Source of the DNA: Galbula dea
Lineage: Eukaryota > Chordata > Aves > Piciformes > Galbulidae
Assembly (NCBI GenBank): GCA_013399015.1
Contig: VWZX01004911.1
Location: 1,242,340 to 1,306,339, forward strand
Direction of reading: 5' to 3'
DNA length: 64,000 bases
Shown: piece by piece, positions 34,023-44,170 of the stretch
Layout of the letters: each line of letters begins with the position of its first letter
Numbering within the stretch: the stretch's first letter is position 1
Notes under the pieces: model-generated
What the model was told of the DNA's origin: nothing
What the model saw: the letters and a program-made list of their open reading frames with translations, nothing else
The model's database searches: none
Position numbers and translations under genes: made by a program

Positions 34023-34209
34023 CTTTTCCTTCCAACGTGGTGATTATCTACTGCAGCTTCCTTGTTCCAGTGGAGAAAGAGAGTGAAGGAGAGAGAGGGC
34101 AAGGGACTGGGAGCAAGGGGTGAATCTGCTGTGTAACCAGTATTTGTCAGAAACAGGAATAATTGCTGCTCTTTGGTGTGATTTATTGAGGTACCAAAGG
34201 TTAATAACA

Positions 34210-34880
34210 ATGCCACTCAGTCAGTTTATTCGATTCATTTTCATGTCATTACGATGTATCAGGGACCCTGCGTGTTGCAGCTGGGGTAAGGACTCTGTCC
34301 CTCCTGGAGAGATGCTGCTTTCTTCCTCCTCTCAGGATGACCACCACACAGGGTGGTCATGGCAGGTGTGGCAGGGCTGTTCCATTCTTTCCATCTCAAG
34401 AGGCCTGAAATTTTAGACACATTATGGAATGAGCTAACATGAGTAGAAGTTAACGTGAGGCCAAGATCGAGGAGAGATGCTTTGCTGGAAGCACGTAGGA
34501 GTGAGGGCAAGGGTGGGCAGTGAGGGGGTGGAAAGCAGCCTGTGACAGGAGAGATCCCCGTGGGATGCTCGAGGGATGGATGGGGCTTCTGTGGGAAGAG
34601 GTGCATAATGCAAAGGAGCCGTCTGTCATGCAAATGTGGTAGCGGGAGGAGTATTCCTGGGTGAGCTCCCTGGTCAGCTGTGGGAGAGCTCAAAAAGCTT
34701 GATAATGGGATGCTGCTGCTCCGGCCCCTGGGGCTCTGCTGGGGAAGCCTCTCTCGAAAGGGGAGCAGGAGGAGGGGGAGGAAGGAGGAGATCAGGGCAG
34801 GTTGGGATTACTTTGTTGTTTTGTTTAGGGTTTGGCAAAAGCCAGAACCCGCAACTGAGAAGTCTGAAAGTGAAGGCGAC
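34210..34880. promoter_or_regulatory. CpG-enriched unique block
   Basis: About fourteen CpG dinucleotides are spread from 34230 to 34878 in a window that is otherwise CpG-poor. It also holds a purine-rich GGAGGAGGGGGAGG tract near 34767 and a POU-type motif cluster (34600-34640). It is too sparse for a classical CpG island, but it is the most CpG-rich unique stretch I see. It could be a weak promoter or enhancer. No transcription start or exon was identified. Confidence 0.3.
34600..34640 (+). promoter_or_regulatory. SOX/OCT-like composite motif and second near-octamer
   Basis: GTCTGTCATGCAAAT (34621-34635) matches the known SOX2-OCT4 composite CATTGTYATGCAAAT at 12 of 15 positions, including a perfect octamer ATGCAAAT. 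Fifteen bases upstream is ATAATGCAAAG, a one-mismatch octamer. Binding is inferred from motif only. Confidence 0.3.
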
Positions 34881-37800
34881 TGGCACTTCAAAGAGATTCT
34901 TTGTGCATTGAGGAGGCTGCCCCTACCCAAACCCTCACCCCAGCTGCTCCCACCTATGTGGATTTGTATTTATGGCCTAGAGGTTTAAAACACTCTCCAG
35001 GGTGAGCTTTCACTTAGCAGCAGCTTTCCCTGTAACCTTCCTGTTCCTATCAGTCTCTTCTTGCAAAGAGCTATTTTAGGTGATCATAGTGTCTTCTCTG
35101 GGCTTGCAGAAAGAAATCATCAAGGCTTGGAAAGTGAATGGCAGGACGATTCCCTGCTTTTCAGGAGTTGGGGGTTGCTGCTGAGTTTGCAGAGTACTGT
35201 GGGAAGTGCAAAGGGCCTGAGTTTCCAGAGCTGCTCAACAGCCACAGCTCCCAGCAAACTCAGTTGTTTCCCCAAATCAAGTCACTGCTGTAAGAAATAC
35301 ACCAGCACTGAGTACCACTGTCTGCATGTGGTTTGACCAACAGACAACCATCCAGATCCCCTCCCACTGGCTTTGCCCAGATCCATCCTTCAGTCAACCT
35401 GCACCCAAACATCTGCCATCTTCAGATCTCCACGGCTCAGAACCCCCAGACTCTTTGGGCTGCTCTTTGTGTAAGAAAGGGTTAAAGAAAACCCAACATC
35501 TTGCTCGAGATCATCCCTCCCTTCCACCCTGGCAGTCTCACTCTGTTCTTCCATCCAAGTGGGCATCAGCACCAGCCCCATCCTCAGAAGTGTCAAGAGG
35601 TGTTGATGCACACTGTATTTGGTTTGCCCACCCCGGAGACTAAATGCCTCACACCTCCACTCAGCTGCTGGGGCTTGGCTGGCTTTCAGGTTTTAATTTT
35701 TAGAAGGACTTTGACATTTTTCCAGCTCCCTCTTTGCTGCTTTTCACCACTTGCTCAGTGAGGTACCTGGGCTGCTTTGTTCTCAGAAATGTGTTGATAA
35801 ATTAGCAGTCACAAGCTATGGCTATGCTGCCTTTCTGCATTGTTTTGACCCATCTCAGCTCCTGATATAAGGCAGGAGATGGACAGCAAAGGACAGCAAT
35901 GCCTCCAAGTGCTCCAGAAGTGTCCATCTCATTGCTTCTGCTGCAGTTGAAGGGGGGAGGATGTGGATAAAGTTAGCTGGAAAATAGGAAAGAAAAAGAC
36001 AAGCCTTGACCCACAGTGGTCAGAGTCCTGGTGCTGATGGTGGTGCACGTATCAGCTCAGCCCTAGCTGGTCAGGAGAGGTGGCCTCACCCAGATATCTA
36101 CCTCCTGCAGGTTTTCTAAAGTCTCCTTATGGCAATTTCTGGGTTTGAAAGAATTGTTTGGGTGTGGGCAAAAGTTTCTTCAGACATTTTTGGAATACTT
36201 TGAAAGCCCTTGAATATTTTCTTGATGCTTTCTAAGCCTTTGGGGGCAGGCCATCACACTGCATGCTTGTTGACATCTCACAGACATGACAGCAACCCGT
36301 GGAGGAATAGTGGAGCTAGTAAGTGCTGCTTGGCTTGGGACTGAGAGCAGAGCAGTGAGAGCTGTGTGCAGACCCACAACTCAGCCAATAATAGTTTGGC
36401 ACATAGCCCAGGAAAGAGATCTGTGGTTTTACAGGTAGCTAAGCTAGCTCATTTAAATCTTGGTCTCTAAGTCTTTCCTGCTTTGGGGTAATGGCAGCAC
36501 TTCATTACAAGATCCAAAGTTGTCAGCTCTTCCAACTACAACAGAAGTTTCAGAGTAGTTTCCAAATATATTGGGTGGTGAATGGTTGGGACAGACTTCA
36601 GGGTTTGCAGCACTAGCCCATGAGGCTCTAGCATCTGAGATCTCTGGGCAGGAAAGAAGAAATCTGCCTGCAAACCTCTCTCACCCATCAGCCCAAAAAG
36701 CAGAACCATGAGCTGGTGTTGCTGCTTGATCCCAATCTGTGCTGACACCATCAGGCCTATAGTGACTTTTCTCTAATGCCACTAAACTAGTCTGTGGCAC
36801 AGGAGGATTCAGTTGCCTGAACATAGGTGTCTCTTGCCATTGAAGATGCTCTGAGGTGGCACCAACTGCAGCTATGATGTTTGGGGGTTACTCATGACTC
36901 CTGTGTCACGTCTGCCAGTCCCCTGAGGATGACTTGGTAATGCTATGGGATATAGCATAGCCCTAAACTTCCATGTTGGGAAGCCTGAGTGCAGCTGAAG
37001 GAGCAGAGGGGACCATGAGGGTGAGAGGGACAAGGGTTGAGGGAAGGAGGATCCTTGGGATGAGAACATGCCACATTCTTTGCTTTGGTGAGCCTATGTT
37101 GGTTTTCTCCATTGTCACCCTCATGGGTGAGGTACCTGCCCTGCTGAGCCTCTCTCAGTCACATCACCCATCTGACCCCACTGTTGCATCTCCTCTTAAC
37201 CCCTCAGCATTTGAAACCCTCTTGTGCTTCTCTCCATTTCCAAAGCTGTTATTTGTGGTGGTATTGCAGCCTCTTCACACCCCCCTGCTCTGCCCCTCTC
37301 TCCCCATCAGCCCTCAGGTATCACCCTCTTTTGCTCTAGTTCAAGGCAGAATTACTCATTTTCAGCAGGGGACTCATTGCTCAGCACCTCTCTGGGGAGC
37401 TGGGGCTCTGCTGCCTTGCTGAAGGAGACTTGGTCATTGCACAAGCCCACCCCTCAGTTCAGCTGCTACATGACACCTCCAGTCACTGCTCTCAGCCAAG
37501 AAGCCTGAGGGCTGAATGGACACAAAAAGGCATAAACTGAGGGTAGTTTTGGTCCTTTCTAATATTGCTCTTGCATCTTTGTGTATCCATTTCCTCTCTG
37601 CACCACTGTGAAACATTTTCCTTCAGATATCCTCCATTTCTCCAGAGAAATCTGTTTTTCTTTACCCTTGTGGCAACTCTCAGCCTTTAAAACACACCCT
37701 TGCCTTTAGTAGGGAAGTAAATATTTTTCTCTCTCCCCCTCCAGGTCTTGTAGCCTTTGTGCTTGAACAAGACCTTGTACTGAAGCAGGATGGGTCTCTC

Positions 37801-37925
37801 TGACCCAAACTCAGCTCACAAATCACTGGCTTCCTCCGGGCCCTCCCCCATCTTGTAACATCAAGGTCTTTCTTCTTTGTAGCAAGGTTAGGCTCTATAT
37901 GTCTTAACCATATGCCCCAAGTGAG
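34881..37925. other. unique non-coding stretch
   Basis: No gene or transposon is recognised over about 3 kb. Frames up to 149 codons (36973-37422, plus) have no recognisable domain and lie in pyrimidine-rich sequence. Confidence 0.4.
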
Positions 37926-37957
37926 GAATTCATTAGCATTCATTATGCATTCATAAG
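37926..37957. promoter_or_regulatory. three phased ATTCATTA/ATTCATAA homeodomain-type sites
   Basis: ATTCATTA, ATTCATTA and ATTCATAA occur with starts 10-11 bp apart (about one helical turn), separated by GC and TGC. ATGCATTCAT in the third resembles POU (PIT1-type) sites. Phased repetition is typical of cooperative binding sites or of a short tandem repeat. The sequence alone cannot separate these. Confidence 0.35.
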
Positions 37958-38124
37958 AAACAAATGGGCAGAGGAGTGGGAGGTATTGCAATTCGTCTCA
38001 GCTGCTCCTTCACACCCAGCCAGGCAGGAGGGGAGCCCACCGAGGGCGGGCACTGGGTCCCTGCCAGCCCCACCTGCCCCCAGCTCACCGGGGCTGCTCT
38101 GCTGCACGTGTGTAGGCATGAGCC

Positions 38125-38780
38125 ACCACCCTTGCACAACTGACTGCCCTTGCACACCCAACCACCTTTGCACAAGCAGCCATCCCTCTACACCTAACTG
38201 TCTTTGCATAATCAACTACCCTTGCACACCCAACCACCTTTGCACAACCAACCATCCCTCTACACCCAACTGTCCTTGCACAATCAACCACCCTTGCACA
38301 ACCAAGCATCCCTGCACAACTAACCACCTTTGCACAACTAACCACCCCTGTACACCTAACCACCCTCAAACAACTAACCACCCTTGCACAGCCAACCATC
38401 CCTGCACAACTAACCACCCTTGCACGCCTAACCACCCCTGTACACCTAACCACATTTGCACAACTAACCATCCCTGCACAACTAACCATCCCTGCACAAC
38501 TAACCACCCTTGCACAACCAGCCACCCCTGTACACCTAACCACCCTTGCACAACTAACTACACATGCACAACTAACCACCCTTGCACACCCAACCACCCT
38601 CCACACCTAACCACCCTTGCACAAGCATCCACCCTTGCACGCCCAACCACCCTCACACAGCCAACCACCCTTGCATGACCCACTACCCTTTCAAGACCCA
38701 CCAGCCCTGCACACCCAACTCCTCTTGCTCACCCCACCCCTTTTGCACACCTCACCACCCTTGCACACCCGCCCTTGCAC
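38125..38780. repeat. C-rich 18-bp minisatellite, about 36 units
   Basis: Head-to-tail copies of a unit near CACCCTTGCACAACTAAC run for about 650 bp. Because 18 is a multiple of three, the array gives six-residue protein-like repeats (CTTNHP, CTPNHP) in one plus frame for about 26 units. A one-base deletion near 38590 then shifts the frame. Other plus and minus frames are open too, so this is not evidence of a gene. The left part also shows a higher-order 72-bp period (four units). G is nearly absent from the plus strand, so the minus strand carries a GGGTGG every 18 bp. Confidence 0.97.
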
Positions 38781-39990
38781 ATTTTTCTCCCACTGGTGGG
38801 TGATTTACAAGCTCTCAGCTGATGAGCCCCAGTCGCCTGCATGAGCTCCCCATCGGTTCATTTAACTCTGCAACAGAAGCTGATTATGGAGGGAAATGGC
38901 TGGAGCATAAATCTGGCTGTTTACTTGTTTGCTTTCTCTCTTTTTCCCCCCTCCTTGGTGGTAGCACCTCACTCCCCTCCCCTGCTTCACATCCCATTTG
39001 GTCCCCATGCAGGGAAGCCAAGGTAGATGGCTATGGGCATCACTGTCCCCTAGGTCTCATGACTTCCCTGAGCAGAAGGAAGAATAGAACCTCTGGATGG
39101 TTTTAAACAGCAGTGAGCAGTTTTCATTATTTCAGAGACACAGGGAGTGCATCAGCTCAATCCTTAACTTTAATTAGCATCTGGGTGACAGTTTGGGTCA
39201 AAATAAAGTCAGACAGACACATAGGGTAGTGTCCTAGGGCATGGGGCATGGTGCAGGAAGGCCCATTGCCCAGTTCTCACTGGTGCAAAGAAGCCCTTGC
39301 TTCAAGGGCACCAACAGCAAGAGTCATTGGGGGCTATGTTTTATTTTATCCCTTCTTTCCACTTGAGAATGACAAAAAGGGTTCATCTCTCTGCAAGAGC
39401 ACATCTTGAAGGCATAGGTAACAGGCAGGAGAATGGTGAAGTGGTTTCTGTTTAAGGAGCTCCAGGATCAGGTCCAGTATCTTGCTAGTAGGTTTCCCTT
39501 AAATGTGATGAGTAATGTCCTGCCAACCCAGGAGAAACTGCCCAAAGGGAGAGATTGCTTCCAAAAGCTCCTAAAGAGAAACACAATGTGCTCTGCCTCT
39601 GCCCAGGGTTTGGGCTCCCACCTCACTTGGGAGAAGGTTTTTGAGCCTGTCTGAGTTTCCTTGTCACTTCAGAGTAACATGGACCCATTCTGATCTCCTT
39701 TGACAAAGCCCAGCCCCTGGAGCAGGAGAACACTGCTGATGCTGCCACCTGCTACTCTGACAATATCTCAGTAAATCTGCAGAGCAAATCTAGAAACACA
39801 ACTCAGGGAAAAATGCATAAGGCTCATCTGATATGTTCAGAGAGAAATTCCTGGTGTTGGTAGCACCTGAGTATCATCTAGGGCCCCTTTATGGTGAAAG
39901 ACAGTTCTTGACTGGAGCTGTTTCTGCTCTTTGCTGTGCTGGTGTGAAGCCCAACTTGCCTCCTGGTGGAAGGTCTCATTACAGCAAGGA
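38781..39990. other. unique non-coding stretch
   Basis: No gene is recognised. The segment 38840-38930 (with TTCATTTAACTC and GATTATGGAGG) is repeat-free and may belong with the regulatory-looking sequence left of the minisatellite. Confidence 0.4.
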
Positions 39991-40060
39991 TGGTTTCCAG
40001 CTCCAAGGTCCCTTCCAACCCAAACCCTTCTATGGTTCTGTGATTTTATGATTCTGTGGT
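39991..40060 (+). mobile_element. CR1 LINE 3' terminal fragment
   Basis: CCAGCTCCAAGGTCCCTTCC, then AACCCAAACCCTTCTATGG and an expanded tail TTCTGTGATTTTATGATTCT. Only about 70 bp remain, ending against the next CR1. Confidence 0.85.
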
Positions 40061-40065
40061 TCTTC

Positions 40066-40161
40066 TGTTTAGTGGCATGGTGGTGATAGGTTGATGGTTA
40101 GACTTGATGATCTTGGAGGTCTCTTCCAACCTCAACAATCCTGTGATTCTAGGATTCTATG
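40066..40161 (+). mobile_element. CR1 LINE 3' fragment, directly adjoining another
   Basis: TAGTGGCATGGTGGTGATAG, TAGACTTGATGATCTTGGAG, CTCTTCCAACCTC and the tail TGTGATTCTAGGATTCTATG. The same orientation and immediate adjacency to the fragment at 39991 suggest insertion into or near the earlier tail. Confidence 0.92.
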
Positions 40162-40788
40162 TTGAACCAAGTGGGAGGACATTAATATATATTTTATTCT
40201 GTAATGAGAACAGAAGTTTTCCTTCCTGAAACACAGTGACACAGGCACAGCTGCAGAGCCATCCTCCTGCCCTTCTTGTTGGTGATTCTCCTCTGTCTAA
40301 TCACTCTTCCCACATCCAGCACCTTTAATAATGCCTTAGACATCAGTGTCATGCACAGCACCATCCTGCCAAGGTGTTAGATAGCTGTAAGCCAGAGAAA
40401 CATCTTAGCAACGTGCCTGTGATGAGCAGTTGTGCTCCCCTCGTGCAGGGGTGTTTTTAGAGCTCAGAGCTGCCAGGGAGCAGAGATCCTCAGAGGGTTT
40501 CAGAAGTGCAGGTAATGAGTGGAAATTTCAAGCTATTGAAAATCCCAGCAGGGCTCTGTGTGTCTCCCAGCTCCTGCCTGGCCACGCTTCAGATGAGCTT
40601 GTGCAGGCACCCAAAGCCACATTTGGCTTCTCTCTGCACAGATCACTTACTCCATGTGTGCAACCTTCAGCAGAACATCTTTGCCAGAGCTGGAAACTCT
40701 CTTTCTTTTTTTCAACCCCAGCTTTGCTGTCTCTTTGAGATACAGAGCAGAGTGTCTCTTGAGCTGTATCTCTTTAGATATAACCTAG

Positions 40789-41082
40789 AGACTGTTGGTC
40801 TCTTCTCCTGGGTTACCAGTGAGAGGACAAGAGGAAATGGCCTCAAGCTGCACCAGGGGAGGTTTAGGTTGGATATTAGGAAAAGTTTCTTCATTGGAAG
40901 AGCTGTTAAACATTGGCCCAGGTTGCCCAGGGCAGTGGTGAAGTCACCATCCCTGGAAGGGTTAAAAAACTATCTAGATGTGGTGCCTAGGGACATGGTT
41001 TCATGGCATGGTGGTGCTAGGTTGCTGGTTGGACTTGCTCATCTTAGAGGTCTCTTCCAATGTTAACTACTCTGTGATTCTG
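40789..41082 (+). mobile_element. CR1 LINE 3' fragment with RT-ORF C-terminus
   Basis: About 295 bp, sense. It contains GTTGGTCTCTTCTCCTGGGT, GGTTTAGGTTGGATATTAGG, GACATGGTTTCATGGCATGG, TCTCTTCCAATG and a CTCTGTGATTCTG end. Translation keeps the CR1 pattern GNGLKLHQGRFRLDIRKSFF, then RLPRAVVKSPSLEG. This copy is less decayed than the one at 7076. Confidence 0.96.
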
Positions 41083-41349
41083 CAGCCAGCTGCTCTCTTC
41101 TGGCAGCCAGCTCTTCTCTTTTGCTTTTATTTTTGTTGCATGAAGCAAACTTCATTTTTGGCCTGGAGGGAACTTTAAAGGGTTGGTAACTGCTGATACC
41201 TATAAACCTCAAAGCAGGACACAGCTCTGGCTGTCTACCTGAGGCCCATCCCTGAAAGGGCAGGGAGGCAGGGAAGAAGCATTTGCTTTGCAAGGAGCAG
41301 AGGCACTCTCTAAACAAACACCAAGGGGGAGTTGTGTGGCCCCTCATTA
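41083..41349. other. short unique stretch
   Basis: Nothing recognised. Confidence 0.4.
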
Positions 41350-41610
41350 GCAGTCTCACATCAAGGACTTTTCATGCAGCAAAATTAACTATTTTTTTGT
41401 AGGATGTTTAACAAAAGAAGAGATACTAATGAGGTTAGTTAAAGGGTGGCCCTCTTTCATTAGCTCTGCTGGGCTAAGTCTGCCAGTGAGGAACTATCAA
41501 GAAGATTGCTTTTTTTAATTACTCTGTTAATTGATATAAAACAAAAAGGACGCAGATTAGTTGCATGCAATTAGCAAATTAATTCTTGGCAATTACAGAC
41601 TTAATAATGG
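41350..41610. promoter_or_regulatory. homeodomain-site-rich block resembling a conserved enhancer
   Basis: Within 41509-41610 there are at least six TAAT/ATTA cores: TTTAATTAC, GTTAATTGA, GATTAG, GCAATTAGC, AAATTAATTC and GCAATTAC. A 10-bp palindrome TTGCATGCAA lies at 41561-41570. The left part has ATTAACTA and GAGGTTAGTTAAAG. No transposon or reading frame is present. Dense clustered homeodomain cores are typical of developmental enhancers. Conservation was not tested. Confidence 0.38.
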
Positions 41611-43375
41611 AGTACTTTTGCTGCTGTGTGTTGGATTCTGTGGCCTATATTCATTGCCTGTATGAGCTGAATCATTTCCTTTTCATTGCTTTTGACAAAG
41701 GAACAAGAGTTAAATGTAGACATGCCCAGGTTTCTTTGGAATTCTCTCAACAGCCTGATGAGGAAGATAAGTGCATTCTTCACCTTTAAGGCAGCACTGC
41801 CTCAGAGCATCTCTATTGCCTTGTTAACACTGAAGCCTAATGTGACACAGAACACAGCACTGCCTTCTTGCCCACTTCTGACTCCTGGCCTTATGATTTC
41901 AGCCAGACAAGAAGTTAGGCCCAAGTTTCAGGTTCTTTCTGAATGAGGCTGATGGGCACAAATGTTGGAAATCAGGTCCTTAGGGTCTAACCTCAGTCTA
42001 GGACTTTTCCCAGGCTGCAGCACTCTGGCTGAAAAATACCCCAGTTCTCCTTGAAAAGTCACAGATTTGGGGAGATTGCTGTTGAGGGATTAGAGCAGAT
42101 TAATGATGGTGGTGAATTCTCTTTGCAACATGTGGCTATCACATTTCTTCCAAGCCCTCTTTTGACTACTTTCTAAACTGAAAAATACCAGACACACCAT
42201 CAGTGGTTCTCAGGCAAGTGAGAAGATCATCCAATGTGTCCAGTGGTTTGCTCCCAGAACTGACAGGGAGGAAAAAACTTGCAAAGGGAATAGGAGACTT
42301 ACTCTTGAGGGACTCCTAAACAAGAAAACAATCCAGCAGCCAATAATTTGATGTTTTCTTGCAACTTTCCAAGCCCAGAGTTTATTTCCAAAGCCTTACC
42401 TCCCTGTTGCAGTTTCCCTAAGAGATGTTTAGCAGTGAATTGCTGATCAGGTGAAACTTAAAGCACTGACACTATGAGGATTGACATAAAAGATGGACAT
42501 GGTTAATGTCACCATGCCAGGGAGCAGCATGGCTTCTCAGGGAGCCTTGGACTTCTCTGTGTTTGTAACCAGATATAGCAATCAGAAAGTAGAAGCCTGC
42601 AGAGGCAGCTGTAAAATGAACCAGGGACTCCATACCCAAGTGCTAAATGTTTGGGGTTTTTTGACCTGGCTGCAGATCTTGTATTTCCTCCACATTAATT
42701 GCAATGAAGTTGGGCAGGAGGAATGGGCTAGAGAATCTGTAGAGATGGGACACAGGGGAGTGTCAGCACAAGGATATGATTCCAGCCTGAGGGTCAGATC
42801 CTGCTCCATTCCCCTCTCTACCCAGCCTCTCTCTGACCTGGAGCAGGCTGTGACTCTTATCGATTTGTTTTCCCATGACGCAGGATCCCAAAGCAGAGGC
42901 TTTTAAATGCCCAAAAAACCCCTCCATGGAAAATCCAACCCTGGATGGAGGGGCAGGGAGAGCACAGGCAGGACTGAGCTCTGACCTGGCCCCAGATGTT
43001 CTTGTGGAAGTTGCCATGGAGCAGGCAGGAGGCTCTGCACCGAGACAAAGGGTTCCCCATGCCTAGGCAGAGCCACCAGTACCACCCAGCAGGTTTGTCC
43101 CCTGACTCCAGTCCCAATTGGGGTGGGAAGAGCCAGATGAAATGTCTTTTCTTTCTTTCCTCCTCCACAAGGAAATTCAGACTTTGGAGGCTGCTTAGTA
43201 GAGGGTTTTGAGGAAGCAGCCATGCAGGAAGGAGCTTCTCCCTTGTGCTTTAATTTGATGGTTGTTTTCTCTTCCCTCCTCTCCCTTGTCCTCAGTGCCC
43301 AGCGAAGCCCAGCTATTGTTAGGATAGATTCCTCCCCACTTAGCCCAGCTTTTCAAGGGGAATTATTCCATGTAA
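41611..43375. other. unique non-coding stretch
   Basis: No gene is recognised. The 137-codon frame 42493-42906 has no recognisable domain. Confidence 0.4.
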
Positions 43376-43620
43376 CTGCCCTTTTTTTTTTTCAACTCGC
43401 TATTCTTCTCCTGCAGAAACATGTGCCTTCCTTTAAATTCTCTCTCTTTTCATTTTTTCCCCCCCTAAATGAGACATCTTGTTTATTTTTTTCCCCTGTC
43501 TTTTCTCCCCCCTTAGCACGGCTGCTTCTCCTGCTGGTGCTGCATTGCTGCTTGCCAGAGAAATGTTTTTCTTTCACTTTTATTGTAATTTATTGATTTC
43601 CCCTCCCCCTTCTGGGCTTA
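43376..43620 (+). repeat. polypyrimidine-rich tract with three splice-acceptor-like ends
   Basis: About 245 bp are dominated by C and T on the plus strand, with T runs of 12 or more (43382-43393) and C runs. Three good 3' splice-site shapes occur (CTCCTGCAG near 43417, CCCCCCTTAG near 43518, TTCTGGGCTTAG near 43621). The 124-codon frame over it (43222-43596) is rich in Leu, Phe, Ser and Pro because the tract is pyrimidine, so I do not call it a gene. Confidence 0.7.
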
Positions 43621-44017
43621 GAACCTTTTGCTTCTACCAAATAAGGCACTAGGCATTAGCATATATTAACTGTATACCATGTTTGTTTACTTTGGAGAAC
43701 TTAGAGATGTGTTAGTTTAACTTACAGTTCAATTCACATCAGAAGGGCACCCTCATGTCAAACAGAGAACTGGAGAAGACCCTAGCCACAAACCAGAAGC
43801 TAGCAGCATTATCTGTCTGATCTCTCCCTCTCTTCCCATGCACCAAAGACATTTTTACTCACATTTCTGAGGGGTTTCTGCCTTCCCCTGCTCTCTGGCT
43901 CTGTATCCAGCAGCCCTGCCTGCTCCTCTCTCCATGTGCAGACAGGTTGTGGTTTGGTGGATTCACTCACTGCCTCCTCTCCAGAAGCTCTGGGAAGGAG
44001 AGTCATGAGCATTGACT
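43621..44017. other. unique non-coding stretch
   Basis: Nothing recognised beyond an AT-rich patch at 43655-43740. Confidence 0.4.
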
Positions 44018-44170
44018 TAGAATCCTACAATGTCCTGAGTTGGAAAGAACCCACCAAGATCATTGAGTCCAGCTCCTGTTTATGCACAGGACAACCCCAA
44101 AACCTCACATCATTTGGCTCAGAGCATTGTCCAGATGCTTCTGGTATTGTGTCAGACTTGGAGGAGCTTG
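44018..44170 (-). mobile_element. CR1 LINE 3' fragment, second subfamily
   Basis: The plus strand reads AATGTCCTGAGTTGGAAAGA, CATTGAGTCCAGCTCCTG and CACAGGACAACCCCAAAACC. It is a minus-strand CR1 of the family with a GTTGGAAGGGACCCACAAGG-type 3' end. The same family recurs at 55318. The 5' limit is uncertain because similarity fades after about 44170. Confidence 0.88.

Noticed and set aside
38085..38606. 173-codon minus-strand frame rich in Val, Cys and Ala
   Set aside because: Same minisatellite read on the other strand. Openness is forced by the 3n repeat length.
37986..38678. 230-codon plus-strand frame with CTTNHP-type repeats, resembling a repetitive structural protein
   Set aside because: It is the translation of the 18-bp minisatellite. 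Other frames on both strands are open too, and the frame breaks at a 17-bp unit near 38590.
38125..38780. CCTAACC words considered as interstitial telomeric repeat
   Set aside because: The period is 18 bp, not 6, and CCCTAA is not tandemly repeated.
40506..41066. 186-codon plus-strand frame
   Set aside because: Its second half is the CR1 reverse-transcriptase C-terminal pattern, and the first half is unique flank read through by chance.
43222..43596. 124-codon frame looking like a membrane or secreted protein (Leu/Phe-rich)
   Set aside because: Hydrophobicity comes from a polypyrimidine tract, which always translates to Leu, Phe, Ser and Pro.
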